DNA of 64,000 nucleotides from Rhodoferax mekongensis (GTDB lineage: Bacteria > Pseudomonadota > Gammaproteobacteria > Burkholderiales > Burkholderiaceae_C): assembly GCF_032191775.1 (NCBI RefSeq), contig NZ_CP132507.1, positions 2,009,001-2,073,000 on the forward strand. Reading direction: 5' to 3'. The translations under genes and the position numbers were made by a program. The notes beneath the pieces are model-generated. The model was not told the origin of the DNA, searched no databases, and saw only the letters and a program-made list of their open reading frames with translations. Shown here in pieces: positions 9,071 through 17,885 of this stretch (position 1 is its first letter; each line of letters begins with the position of its first letter).

Positions 9071-9853
9071 ATGGCATACAGCATCGATCTTTCCGGGCGC
9101 ATTGCTTTCATCACAGGTGCTTCCGGCGGGCTGGGGGCGCAGTTTGCCCGCACCTTGTCGGCAGCTGGCGCCGCCGTCGTGTTGGCCAGCCGCCGCATCG
9201 ACAAGCTCAAGGACTTGCGCGCCGAAATTGAAGGGCAGGGCGGTGATGCCCATGTCATCGAATTGGATGTGACCGACCACGATTCGATCAAGTCGGCGGT
9301 AGCCCATGCCGAGACGGAGGTGGGCTCGATTGACATCCTTATCAACAACTCCGGGGTAAGCACTACGCAGCGCCTCCAGGACGTGAGTCCGGAAGACTAC
9401 GACTTCATGTTTGACACCAATGTGAAAGGTGCCTTTTTTGTGGCCCAGGAAGTCGGCAAGCGGATGCTGGCCCGCGCAAAAGGTGCTGCACCCGGCAGCT
9501 ACACCGGCGGACGCATCATCAATATCGCGTCCATGGCGGGACTGCGGGTGTTGCCCCAGATAGGGGTGTATTGCATGAGCAAAGCGGCGGTGATCCAGAT
9601 GACCAAGGCCCAGGCGTTGGAGTGGGGCAAGTTCGGGATCAACGTCAACGCGCTGTGCCCGGGCTACATCGACACCGAGATCAACCACCACCATTGGCAG
9701 ACTGAGGGCGGTCAGAAACTGGTGCAAATGCTGCCGCGCAAGCGCATCGGCCACCCGACCGACTTGGACGCCATGTTGGTGACTCTGTGCTCTGACCAGA
9801 GCCACTTTATCAATGGAGCGGTGATTGCGGCGGATGATGGATTTGGAATTTGA
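9071..9853 (+). CDS. SDR family NAD(P)-dependent oxidoreductase
   Basis: Classical short-chain dehydrogenase of 260 residues. The nucleotide-binding TGASGGLG is at residues 16-23, the NNSG motif near 94, the catalytic Ser in NIASMAG near 155 and the YCMSK catalytic pair near 169. The start is preceded by GTGGAGG. Shared divergent control with the ETF:ubiquinone oxidoreductase suggests a role in acyl-CoA breakdown, for example a 3-hydroxyacyl-CoA dehydrogenase. That is inference; the substrate cannot be read from the sequence. Confidence 0.85.
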   Translation: MAYSIDLSGRIAFITGASGGLGAQFARTLSAAGAAVVLASRRIDKLKDLRAEIEGQGGDAHVIELDVTDHDSIKSAVAHAETEVGSIDILINNSGVSTTQRLQDVSPEDYDFMFDTNVKGAFFVAQEVGKRMLARAKGAAPGSYTGGRIINIASMAGLRVLPQIGVYCMSKAAVIQMTKAQALEWGKFGINVNALCPGYIDTEINHHHWQTEGGQKLVQMLPRKRIGHPTDLDAMLVTLCSDQSHFINGAVIAADDGFGI

Positions 9854-9898
9854 GTTCCGCCGGAGGATAAAGAGTCGTTTGCCAGTCATGGTGGCTGT

Positions 9899-10801
9899 TT
9901 GCTAGCCGGGGTGATTGCCGGTCTGGCGGCCGGTGCCCTGTGGGGCTTGGTGTTTGTGGCGCCTGCGATGGCACCGGGTTTGTCACCGGTAGATCTCACA
10001 GCCGGACGCTTTGTAGTTTTCGGTCTCACATCGCTGTGCATGATCGGCTTTGGCCGGTTGAATGGAAGTTCACGTCTGCCTAGCCTGAAGCAAGCGGGGA
10101 CTGCACTGCTACTGAGCGTATTGGGCTTCTCCGGTTATTACCTGCTGCTGGTCTACGCCATCCGGGATGCTGGTGTGGAAGTGCCCACCATGATCATCGG
10201 GACCATTCCCGTGTGGGTGATGTTGCTCGGTAAGCCTGTGGGGTTGCGCTGGCGCAGCCTGATTCCGGGCTTGCTACTCACACTGGCAGGTGTCACCACA
10301 ATGATGGCGGCTGAAAGCAGTGGCAGCGACATTCAAATGCACGGTTGGATATTCTGGCGCGGGGTGCTTTATGGCTTGTCGGCCATGGTCTTGTGGGTGG
10401 CCTTCGCGATCATCAATTCGGCTTGGCTCAAACAGCACACCAATGTGAACTTGAGGGACTGGACAAGTTGGATGGGCATCAACGCTGGCTTGGCGGCGTG
10501 GTTGCTGTGGGTGGCCTTGGGAACACCTGCTGAAGACCTGCTGGCGCACGCAGATGTTGCGCGGGCAGCTATGGTTTGTATAGCAACGGGCATCGGTTCA
10601 GCATGGATCGCGGCCGTGCTGTGGAATTTTGCCAGCCGGCGATTGAGTGCCAGTTTGTGCGGGCAACTTATCGTCTCTGAAACTTTGTTCGCACTCGTCT
10701 ATGCGTTTCTGGTGCACGGAGACTGGCCCTCCGCCTTGCAATGGCTGGCCAGTGCGATTTTCATCTTGGGGATGGTGTCTTCGATCCGGGCGCACCGATA
10801 A
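9899..10801 (+). CDS. DMT-superfamily (EamA) transporter
   Basis: A 300-residue integral membrane protein with about ten hydrophobic segments and two EamA-type repeats, the usual layout for drug/metabolite exporters. The start is uncertain. The frame is open back to the SDR stop at 9851 but has no ATG or GTG there, so TTG at 9899 is the only standard start. The AGGA sequence at 9863 is too far away for normal use. A copy of the 41-bp element at 10544-10584 encodes AHADVARAAMVCIA in a loop before a membrane helix. The substrate is unknown. Confidence 0.8.
   Translation: MLAGVIAGLAAGALWGLVFVAPAMAPGLSPVDLTAGRFVVFGLTSLCMIGFGRLNGSSRLPSLKQAGTALLLSVLGFSGYYLLLVYAIRDAGVEVPTMIIGTIPVWVMLLGKPVGLRWRSLIPGLLLTLAGVTTMMAAESSGSDIQMHGWIFWRGVLYGLSAMVLWVAFAIINSAWLKQHTNVNLRDWTSWMGINAGLAAWLLWVALGTPAEDLLAHADVARAAMVCIATGIGSAWIAAVLWNFASRRLSASLCGQLIVSETLFALVYAFLVHGDWPSALQWLASAIFILGMVSSIRAHR
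10544..10584 (+). repeat. 41-bp interspersed element, copy 3 (in the DMT transporter gene)
   Basis: All fixed positions match. Read in sense as AHADVARAAMVCIA. Confidence 0.72.
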
Positions 10802-10849
10802 GGGTTGCACGCCCGGAGCGAGAAGTCTTCTTCTACACAGGAACCCGAC

Positions 10850-11608
10850 TTACTTCGGTGCCAGGCGAATGGCTCCGTCCAATCGAATCACTTCGCCATT
10901 GAGCATATCGTTCTCAAAAATGTGGATCGCAAGTTTGGCGTAGTCCTGCGGAGTGCCCAGGCGTGAAGGGAATGGAACGCCAGCAGCCAATGAATCCTGC
11001 ACTTCCTGAGGCATGCTGAACAGCATGGGAGTACCAAAGATGCCGGGGGCGATGGTCATGTTGCGGATGCCGTTACGTGCCAGGTCGCGTGCAATGGGAA
11101 GGGTCATGCCCACCACACCACCTTTGGACGCACTGTAGGCGGCTTGGCCGATTTGCCCATCGTAGGCTGCAACTGATGCTGTGGAGATCATGACGCCGCG
11201 CTCACCTGTGGATTCGGGGTCGTTTTTGCTCATGGCGTCTGCAGCCAGGCGGATCATGTTGAAGCTGCCGATCAGGTTCACGGTGATGGTTTTGCTGAAT
11301 GAGGCGAGGGCATGTGCGCCGTTTTTCCCCACCGTCTTTTCGGCCGGTGCAATGCCGGCGCAATTCACCAAGCCCATGAGCTTGCCCAGTGACAGGGCCT
11401 TGGCAACCACGGCCTGACCATCGGCTTCATTGCTGACATCGCACTTCACGAAGGCGCCGCCCAATTCGTTGGCGATCGCCTCACCTTTCTCGACTTGCAT
11501 GTCCGCGATGACAACCTTGCCACCTTTGGAGGTGAGCATGCGTGCGGTGCCTTCGCCCAAGCCGGACGCGCCACCGGTCACGATGAAGACTTTTCCTGCG
11601 ATATCCAT
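10850..11608 (-). CDS. 3-hydroxyacyl-CoA dehydrogenase, type II HSD10-like SDR
   Basis: A 252-residue short-chain dehydrogenase with [15 protein letters not shown] at residues 11-25, a NCAG motif near 82, catalytic Ser in [11 protein letters not shown] and YSASKGG near 154. The pattern ([34 protein letters not shown]) is that of 17-beta-HSD type 10 / 3-hydroxy-2-methylbutyryl-CoA dehydrogenases, which act in isoleucine and fatty-acid breakdown. A LiuR-like palindrome 29 bases upstream supports this role. The ribosome site is AAGGAG (AAGGAGTACCTC). Confidence 0.88.
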   Translation of the reverse strand: MDIAGKVFIVTGGASGLGEGTARMLTSKGGKVVIADMQVEKGEAIANELGGAFVKCDVSNEADGQAVVAKALSLGKLMGLVNCAGIAPAEKTVGKNGAHALASFSKTITVNLIGSFNMIRLAADAMSKNDPESTGERGVMISTASVAAYDGQIGQAAYSASKGGVVGMTLPIARDLARNGIRNMTIAPGIFGTPMLFSMPQEVQDSLAAGVPFPSRLGTPQDYAKLAIHIFENDMLNGEVIRLDGAIRLAPK

Positions 11609-11636
11609 GAGGTACTCCTTGTAGAACTGAAAGTGT

Positions 11637-11658
11637 TTGACGTTTACGTAAACGTCAA
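11637..11658. promoter_or_regulatory. 22-bp perfect palindrome, candidate LiuR operator
   Basis: TTGACGTTTAC followed by its exact inverted complement GTAAACGTCAA, 29-50 bases upstream of the HSD10-like start. Sequence and context resemble sites of the MerR-family regulator LiuR of branched-chain amino acid catabolism in beta- and gamma-proteobacteria (from memory). No regulator gene is adjacent. Confidence 0.65.
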
Positions 11659-11758
11659 TTATGGCCTAGCGGGATTGCTGGTTTTTTGGAACTTTCTGAA
11701 GTGGTTTGTCTGGAAGGCGATTTTTATGCTGCTATACTTCGGCCTCTCGGATAAATGT

Positions 11759-11835
11759 AGGCGCATAGCTCAGCTGGTTAGAGCACCACCTTGACATGGT
11801 GGGGGTCGTTGGTTCGAGTCCAATTGCGCCTACCA
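11759..11835 (+). tRNA. tRNA-Val (GAC)
   Basis: A complete 77-base cloverleaf including an encoded CCA. The acceptor stem AGGCGCA pairs with TGCGCCT. The anticodon stem CCACC/GGTGG encloses TTGACAT, so the anticodon is GAC (Val). The T-loop is GGTTCGAGTCC. It stands alone, with no adjacent tRNA. Confidence 0.95.
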
Positions 11836-11956
11836 AATTTTTCCGAATGCTTCTTTTCACTAGGGTAATCCTAGGTCAGCATCAGCCGGTCCCTCTCTAG
11901 AATGTGCTGCAGTGCAACACTAACTTGGCTCTCACATTACGTGCTGAGTGATCGCA

Positions 11957-12406
11957 ATGCAAAAAAACTCCACCAAAGATCCCAAATCATCCCAACGGGT
12001 AATCAAAAAGTACCCGAATCGTCGTCTTTACGACACTGATACCTCCACGTACATCACACTGGCTGAGATCAAGCAGTTGGTCATGGATAGCGAGGCTTTC
12101 ATGGTCGTGGATGCCAAGACAGGTGATGATCTGACGCGAAGTATTCTGCTGCAAATCATCCTGGAGGAAGAGGCCAATGGTTCGCCCATGTTCACGACCC
12201 CAGTGCTATCCAGCATCATTCGTTTCTATGGGCATGCCATGCAAGGTTTTATGGGTGGGTATTTGGAAAAGAACATGCAGGCGCTCATGGAGATGCAAGC
12301 CCCCATGGTGCAGGGCGTCATGGGCAACAATATGTTCCAGCAGATGCAGGAACAAATGCAAAAACAAACCGAGCAATTCCTCGGCACATTCGGCCTCAAG
12401 CGCTAA
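11957..12406 (+). CDS. phaR: Polyhydroxyalkanoate synthesis repressor PhaR
   Basis: DNA-binding regulator that represses phasin genes and its own gene and senses PHB granules by binding them. It has 149 residues from ATG 11957; a GTG at 11948 is also in frame. The N-terminal PHB/PHA-accumulation regulator domain is recognisable by RVIKKYPNRRLYDTDTSTYI (residues 14-33). It is followed by the second conserved region and a Met/Gln-rich tail. About 50 bases upstream, TGCTGCAGTGCA (11905-11916) is TGC-rich like reported PhaR targets, so autoregulation is possible. No other pha gene is in the window. Confidence 0.93.
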   Translation: MQKNSTKDPKSSQRVIKKYPNRRLYDTDTSTYITLAEIKQLVMDSEAFMVVDAKTGDDLTRSILLQIILEEEANGSPMFTTPVLSSIIRFYGHAMQGFMGGYLEKNMQALMEMQAPMVQGVMGNNMFQQMQEQMQKQTEQFLGTFGLKR

Positions 12407-12451
12407 ACGCTAGGGCCGGTGTCTGGCAGGCGGGCTCCGGAACTTCGCTAT

Positions 12452-13855
12452 ATGACTGATATTTTGACCCCCACCCAGACAGCGCAAGCTGCCCCCAAAG
12501 TCGGTTTTGTGAGCCTGGGTTGCCCCAAGGCTTTGACCGACTCCGAACTCATCCTGACCCAGCTGAGCGCCGAGGGCTACCAAACATCCAAAACCTTCCA
12601 GGGCGCGGATTTGGTCATCGTCAACACCTGCGGATTTATTGACGATGCGGTCAAAGAAAGCCTGGACACCATCGGTGAGGCGTTGGCCGAAAACGGGCGC
12701 GTGATCGTGACGGGTTGCCTGGGTGCAAAGACCACCGATGGCGGGGAAAACATGGTTCGCCAGATGCACCCCAAAGTGCTTGCCGTCACCGGCCCGCATG
12801 CAACCCAAGAGGTGATGGATGCGGTGCACTTGAATCTGCCCAAGCCGCACGACCCATTTCTGGATTTGGTGCCGCAGTCTTTTGGTGTGGCAGGTGTCAA
12901 GCTCACGCCACGGCACTACGCATATTTGAAGATCAGCGAAGGGTGCAATCATCGCTGCACCTTCTGCATCATCCCCAGCATGCGCGGCGACTTGGTGTCC
13001 CGTCCCATTGGAGATGTACTGAGCGAAGCTCGGGCATTGTTTGAAGGCGGTGTGAAAGAGCTGTTAGTCATCAGTCAAGACACATCGGCTTACGGTGTGG
13101 ATGTGAAGTACCGCACGGGTTTCTGGGACGGAAAGCCTGTCAAGACCCGCATGCTTGAGCTGGTCCAAGCCTTGGGTGATATTGCCGAGCCTTATGGTGC
13201 TTGGGTTCGTTTGCACTATGTATACCCCTATCCCAGCGTGGATGAGATTGTCCCCTTGATGGCAACAGGCCGTGTATTGCCTTACTTGGACGTTCCCTTG
13301 CAACACAGTCACCCTGATGTGTTGCGTCGCATGAAGCGGCCGGCCAGCGGTGAAAAGAACCTCGAGCGTTTGCAGCAGTGGCGTGAAGCGTGCCCGGAGT
13401 TGGTGGTGCGCAGCACGTTCATTGCGGGCTTTCCCGGCGAGACAGAAGAAGAATTTGAGCACTTGCTCGACTTTGTGCGTGAAGCCCAGATTGACCGCGC
13501 GGGCTGCTTTGCCTACAGCGCAGTGAATGGTGCAACTGCCAACGATTTGCCGGGCATGTTGCCCGTGGAAGTACGGGAGGAGCGCCGCGCCAGATTCATG
13601 CAGGTTGCAGAAGAAGTATCTGCGGCCCGGTTACAGCGCCGTGTCGGCTCTGTGATGCAAGTTCTGGTGGATTCCGCGCCGGCTTTGGGTCGCAAGGGCG
13701 GTGTCGGTCGCAGCTATGCGGATGCCCCTGAAATTGATGGCGTGGTGCGTCTGTTGCCACCCGAAAAAATCAGCAAGACACTCAAGGTGGGCGAATTCAC
13801 CAGGGCCCGCATCGTGAGCGCGCAAGGTCACGATCTGGTCGCACTTCCCATCTGA
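12452..13855 (+). CDS. rimO: Ribosomal protein S12 methylthiotransferase RimO
   Basis: Radical-SAM enzyme that methylthiolates the conserved aspartate of ribosomal protein S12. It has 467 residues from ATG 12452. The N-terminal UPF0004 domain has [12 protein letters not shown] and the cysteines of NTCGF and TGCLG. The radical-SAM motif CNHRCTFC (near residue 167) binds the second 4Fe-4S cluster. The C-terminal part is a TRAM domain. [11 protein letters not shown] distinguishes RimO from MiaB. It follows phaR at a short distance and converges with tRNA-Leu. Confidence 0.96.
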   Translation: MTDILTPTQTAQAAPKVGFVSLGCPKALTDSELILTQLSAEGYQTSKTFQGADLVIVNTCGFIDDAVKESLDTIGEALAENGRVIVTGCLGAKTTDGGENMVRQMHPKVLAVTGPHATQEVMDAVHLNLPKPHDPFLDLVPQSFGVAGVKLTPRHYAYLKISEGCNHRCTFCIIPSMRGDLVSRPIGDVLSEARALFEGGVKELLVISQDTSAYGVDVKYRTGFWDGKPVKTRMLELVQALGDIAEPYGAWVRLHYVYPYPSVDEIVPLMATGRVLPYLDVPLQHSHPDVLRRMKRPASGEKNLERLQQWREACPELVVRSTFIAGFPGETEEEFEHLLDFVREAQIDRAGCFAYSAVNGATANDLPGMLPVEVREERRARFMQVAEEVSAARLQRRVGSVMQVLVDSAPALGRKGGVGRSYADAPEIDGVVRLLPPEKISKTLKVGEFTRARIVSAQGHDLVALPI

Positions 13856-13912
13856 TTTTTTGCCACTGACACATGCATCAAATGGTCAGTGGCACGAATC
13901 ACACAAGCAAAA

Positions 13913-13940
13913 AAAAGCCGCTGTTTTCACAGCGGCTTTT
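13913..13940 (-). terminator. Terminator after tRNA-Leu, convergent with rimO
   Basis: Arms AAAAGCCGCTG (13913-13923) and CAGCGGCTTTT (13930-13940) with a six-base loop; on the minus strand the hairpin is followed by a long T run. It may also serve rimO from the other side. A second inverted repeat, TGCCACTGAC/GTCAGTGGCA at 13861-13894, lies directly after the rimO stop without a T run downstream on the plus strand. Confidence 0.8.
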
Positions 13941-13961
13941 CATTAACTACATTACCATTGT

Positions 13962-14047
<86 letters not shown>

Positions 14048-14095
14048 TCTCAGGAAAGAGAGAAGTATATCAAACATTTAGGCCAAAACAGCAGT

Positions 14096-16363
14096 TTGCT
14101 GGAAGAAGTTGAAGGAATTGTTCAGGGGCATCGTGATGGACACGGCTTCGTGTCCCGCGATGACGGTGCTCCCGACATTTACCTTCCCCCCAATGAAATG
14201 CGGGCGGTGCTGCACAAAGACCGCGTCAAGGTCCGCATCGTGCGAAGTGACCGCAAAGGTCGCCCCGAAGGACGGGTGGTGGAAATCACAGAGCGTTCCA
14301 AACAACCCATCATCGGCAGGCTGTTGCAGGAAAGCGGTGTCTGGCTGGTAGCGCCTGAAGACAAGCGTTATGGGCAAGACGTATTGATCCCGAAAGGCGC
14401 CACCAGCGTGGCCAAGCCGGGGCAAGTGGTGGTGGTGGAACTTATCGAACCTCCCGCCCTGTTTGGTCAGCCGGTGGGGCGCATCAAGGAAGTGCTTGGC
14501 GAGGTGGACGACCCCGGCATGGAAATTGAAATCGCGGTGCGCAAGTACAGCGTACCGCATGAATTTTCTGATGCATGCGTAGCGCTCGCGCGGACTCTGC
14601 CGGACAAGGTCCGACCCCAAGACAAGTTGCACAGGATTGACCTGACTGATATTCCTTTGGTCACCATCGACGGTGAAGATGCCCGCGACTTTGATGATGC
14701 GGTGTATTGCGAGCCCGCCAGCAAAGGGCGTGGCAAGACGGCTCTCAAAGGTTGGCGTTTGTTGGTGGCAATTGCGGACGTCAGTCACTATGTGGAGACA
14801 GGTAATGCCATTGATGTGGATGCCTATGACCGCGCGACCAGCGTGTACTTTCCACGCCGCGTCATTCCGATGCTGCCGGAGAAATTGTCCAATGGCTTGT
14901 GCTCGCTGAACCCTGAAGTCGAGCGACTTTGCATGGTGTGCGATATGTTTGTCACCGAAGACGGCGAGGTGGATGCTTACCAGTTCTATCCCGCCGTGAT
15001 GTGGAGCCACGCAAGGTTCACCTACACAGAGGTGGCCGCCATTCTCGGCAACACGCGTGGTCCTGAAGCAAGCAAACGCAAGGAGCGAGTGCAAGATCTG
15101 TTGAACTTGCATGGTGTCTACCAGGCATTGCTCAAGTCCCGCCACAAACGGGGCGCTGTGGATTTTGAGACCACCGAGACGCAGATTGTTTGTGATGAAA
15201 ACGGGCGCATTGAGAAAATCGTTCCCCGTACCCGCAACACGGCGCACCGGTTGATTGAAGAGGCCATGTTGGCTGCGAACGTCTGCAGTGCAGACTTCAT
15301 TGCCCAGAACAAACACCAAGGCCTCTTCCGCGTGCACGAAGGTCCTACGCCTGAAAAGCAGGAGACGCTTCGCAATTACCTGAAGGCGAGCGGCATCGGC
15401 ATGTCAATCAGCGATAAGCCTGCCCCTGGCGAGTTTCAAGCGATCGCCGAAGCCACCAAAGACCGGCCGGATGCGCAGCAGATCCACTCGATGCTCTTGC
15501 GCTCCATGTCGCAGGCGATTTATACGCCTATCAACAGCGGCCACTTTGGTTTGGCGTTTGATGCCTACACCCACTTCACCAGCCCGATCCGGCGCTATCC
15601 GGATTTGCTGGTACACCGTGTGATCAAAGCGATCCTCGCCAAGAGCAAATACCAGTTGCCAACGTTGCCGACGCCGGGTGAGGCACACGCCAAGCTCGCC
15701 CGACGCCTGGAGAAGAATCTGGCGTCGCGGGTGGCCAATCCGGAAACCAAACCCAAAAAACTCAATGCGGAAGGCACTGCCTGGCAGGCGGCCGGTTTGC
15801 ACTGCAGTGCGAACGAGCGCCGCGCTGACGAAGCCAGCCGCGATGTGGAGGCATGGCTCAAATGCAAGTACATGCGCGAGCACTTGGGCGAAGAGTATTC
15901 GGGTGTCGTGTCCTCAGCGACAAGCTTCGGACTGTTCGTGACCTTGGACGCCATGTACGTGGAGGGCCTTGTTCATATCACTGAGCTGGGAGGCGAGTAC
16001 TTCCGGTTCGACGAAGCCCGCCAGGAGCTGAGAGGTGAGCGCACAGGTATCCGCTACGCGATCGGTACACGGGTCCGCATCCAAGTGAGCCGAGTGGACC
16101 TCGATGGGCGGAAGATCGATTTCCGTTTGGTGCAAGAAGGGGCGGGATCCATTCCCAGACTGCCTCCTGAAAAGGGCGTCGGCCGCGACATCAAGCCGGG
16201 TCGCGCTGACTTCGCGGGGCGTTCAGATTCGGACGCCGGTGCGGGCGTCGCCTTCAAAGGCAAGGTTCGCCAACAGCGAAGTGCCGCGAAGTCTTCGCGC
16301 AGCAGTCGAGGTGTGGAAAAGGTGAGTCCATCAACGAAGAAGACTACCAAGAAGCGCAGATAG
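14096..16363 (+). CDS. rnr: Ribonuclease R
   Basis: Processive 3'-5' exoribonuclease of the RNase II/R family that degrades structured RNA and matures rRNA and tmRNA. It has 755 residues from TTG 14096. Cold-shock domain, RNB domain with the metal-binding IDGEDARDFDDAVYC and HFTSPIRRYPDLL motifs, S1 domain (EEYSGVVSSATSFGLFV) and a basic tail follow in order. The N-terminal helix-turn-helix region of E. coli RNase R (first 80 residues or so) is absent: homology begins at VEGIVQGHRDGHGF, just after tRNA-Leu. The frame stays open further upstream, but only through the tRNA gene. There is no ATG or GTG between the tRNA and the conserved region, so the start is uncertain. Confidence 0.93.
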   Translation: MLEEVEGIVQGHRDGHGFVSRDDGAPDIYLPPNEMRAVLHKDRVKVRIVRSDRKGRPEGRVVEITERSKQPIIGRLLQESGVWLVAPEDKRYGQDVLIPKGATSVAKPGQVVVVELIEPPALFGQPVGRIKEVLGEVDDPGMEIEIAVRKYSVPHEFSDACVALARTLPDKVRPQDKLHRIDLTDIPLVTIDGEDARDFDDAVYCEPASKGRGKTALKGWRLLVAIADVSHYVETGNAIDVDAYDRATSVYFPRRVIPMLPEKLSNGLCSLNPEVERLCMVCDMFVTEDGEVDAYQFYPAVMWSHARFTYTEVAAILGNTRGPEASKRKERVQDLLNLHGVYQALLKSRHKRGAVDFETTETQIVCDENGRIEKIVPRTRNTAHRLIEEAMLAANVCSADFIAQNKHQGLFRVHEGPTPEKQETLRNYLKASGIGMSISDKPAPGEFQAIAEATKDRPDAQQIHSMLLRSMSQAIYTPINSGHFGLAFDAYTHFTSPIRRYPDLLVHRVIKAILAKSKYQLPTLPTPGEAHAKLARRLEKNLASRVANPETKPKKLNAEGTAWQAAGLHCSANERRADEASRDVEAWLKCKYMREHLGEEYSGVVSSATSFGLFVTLDAMYVEGLVHITELGGEYFRFDEARQELRGERTGIRYAIGTRVRIQVSRVDLDGRKIDFRLVQEGAGSIPRLPPEKGVGRDIKPGRADFAGRSDSDAGAGVAFKGKVRQQRSAAKSSRSSRGVEKVSPSTKKTTKKRR

Positions 16364-16377
16364 CCTGATGACTATTT

Positions 16378-16418
16378 GCTATTAAAATGGTAGCTGCTAG
16401 CGCATATTGCATGAGCGC
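16378..16418 (-). repeat. 41-bp interspersed element, copy 4 (between rnr and nnr)
   Basis: All fixed positions match on the minus strand. Its flank (TAGCTGCTAGCGC) is the exact inverse complement of its inner GCGCTAGCAGCTA, making the rnr terminator. Confidence 0.82.
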
Positions 16419-16432
16419 TAGCAGCTATTTTT
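16391..16432 (+). terminator. Terminator after rnr, formed by a copy of the 41-bp element
   Basis: TAGCTGCTAGCGC (16391-16403) and GCGCTAGCAGCTA (16415-16427) are perfect 13-base arms with an 11-base loop, followed by five T. Most of the hairpin is an interspersed element copy (16378-16418). The tail reaches the stop codon of the convergent nnr gene. Confidence 0.8.
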
Positions 16433-17885
16433 ATATGGATTCCAGCAGTCCGCTGGCAGTGAGCGATGTGCGCTTTACCCACTGGTCCGCTAGCGCACCG
16501 TGGTGGTAGCAGGCTGCGCATGCCGCTTTCCACGCACTTGCGTGGCGCGCCAGTGCGGCGCCTGTCATGCCAGCAAGCACGTCACCCGTGCCGGCGATGG
16601 CCAGTTTGCCGTTTCCGGAGGGGTTGATGTGCGGTAAGCGATCTGGCGCTGCGATGATGCTCCCCGAACCTTTGAGAATCACGGTGCACTTGAACTGCTT
16701 CGCTAGAAGTTGCGCGGTACGTAAGCGGTCTGCTTGCACTTCGCCGACGCTGCAGCCCAGCAAACGTGCTGCCTCCAAGGGGTGAGGGGTGATCACTGTT
16801 GTGTCCACATCGCGACCCTGAAGCAGTGTTTGGAGGTCGGCGGAAGCCGCAATCGCGTTGAGCGCGTCGGCGTCCAAAACCAAGTGTTTTGATTCCAGGA
16901 GCCAACGTGGGAGGGGATGTGCAATTTCCTCGCCACCGCCACAACCGGCGACCAGAGTCAGCTGTTGCGGCTGCAGTGCGTCTGTATGGCGTTGCATCAG
17001 GTCTGCAGGCACCTTGACCGAAGCCTCTCCATTTGCCGAAGGCAGCAAAGCCAGATACACCCTGCCAGCACCAGACTGCAGCGCGGCCCTGGCCGCCAAG
17101 ACAGCGGCGCCTTGCATGCCTCGCGTGCCACCCGCGACGGCAACATCCCCAAAACTGCCTTTGTGGGAGAGATGGGGGCGGTGGTACGCCGCAGGCATGG
17201 GGTTGAGCCACGCTGTTGGTTCAGCAGTTGATTCCAATCCCAAAGTGTTCAGCCACAGGTTACCGCAGACATCCCGTCCGTGAAGGGTCAGCAATCCAGG
17301 CTTCAAACGCAACATTGACAAGGTGTGTGTGGCATTCACGCAGGCGCCAGGCGCATCACCGGTGTCAGCCATCAGTCCGCTGGGAATGTCGGCGGATATC
17401 ACGTCGCATGATCGTGAATTGATGAGACCTATCCAATCAGCGTATGTCCCGGTTGGCGCATGAGTCAGTCCGATACCCAGCAACGCATCAATGCATATAT
17501 CCCAGTGATCTGGAGCGTGGTCATGTATGGCCACCCCTGCTTGTCGTGCCCTTGCGAAGGCCAGTCCAGCGTCAGTGGGCAAGGGCTTGTCTGCGGCTGG
17601 CATGCTGACATGGATTTCCTTGCCCCACTGATGTAGATGGATGGCAGCCTCTAATCCATCGCCGCCGTTATTACCGCGCCCGCAGGCGATCCAAAAAACG
17701 TGTGCATGTGGCGCTACTGCTAGCGAAAGCTTTGCCAAAGCCAAGCCGGCCCGTTGCATAAGGTAGCCCGGCGGGTGGTTCTGTATCGCGTTTTCCTCAA
17801 GAGTTCTTGAGGCGGTTGTGCCGAGTATGGGCAGGCGCGCAAAAGTCTTGGGGCCTTGGGTGGAAAGAATCCACTCAGAATTCAT
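16431..17885 (-). CDS. nnr: Bifunctional NAD(P)H-hydrate epimerase / ADP-dependent NAD(P)H-hydrate dehydratase
   Basis: Cytoplasmic repair enzyme. The N-terminal epimerase domain interconverts R- and S-NAD(P)HX, and the C-terminal domain dehydrates S-NAD(P)HX. It has 484 residues from ATG 17885, preceded by GAGGGCGACACC. The YjeF-N domain carries CGRGNNGGDGLEAA near residue 75. The carbohydrate-kinase-like domain carries KGSFGDVAVAGGTRGMQGA and NPSGNGKLAIAGTGDVLAGM. The start overlaps the end of the upstream hydrolase gene by 11 bases, so the two are probably co-transcribed. Confidence 0.93.
   Translation of the reverse strand: MNSEWILSTQGPKTFARLPILGTTASRTLEENAIQNHPPGYLMQRAGLALAKLSLAVAPHAHVFWIACGRGNNGGDGLEAAIHLHQWGKEIHVSMPAADKPLPTDAGLAFARARQAGVAIHDHAPDHWDICIDALLGIGLTHAPTGTYADWIGLINSRSCDVISADIPSGLMADTGDAPGACVNATHTLSMLRLKPGLLTLHGRDVCGNLWLNTLGLESTAEPTAWLNPMPAAYHRPHLSHKGSFGDVAVAGGTRGMQGAAVLAARAALQSGAGRVYLALLPSANGEASVKVPADLMQRHTDALQPQQLTLVAGCGGGEEIAHPLPRWLLESKHLVLDADALNAIAASADLQTLLQGRDVDTTVITPHPLEAARLLGCSVGEVQADRLRTAQLLAKQFKCTVILKGSGSIIAAPDRLPHINPSGNGKLAIAGTGDVLAGMTGAALARHASAWKAACAACYHHGALADQWVKRTSLTASGLLESI

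Noticed and set aside
11862-11877. CTAGGGTAATCCTAGG-like short inverted repeat after tRNA-Val
   Set aside because: Too short and without a T run; could be chance.
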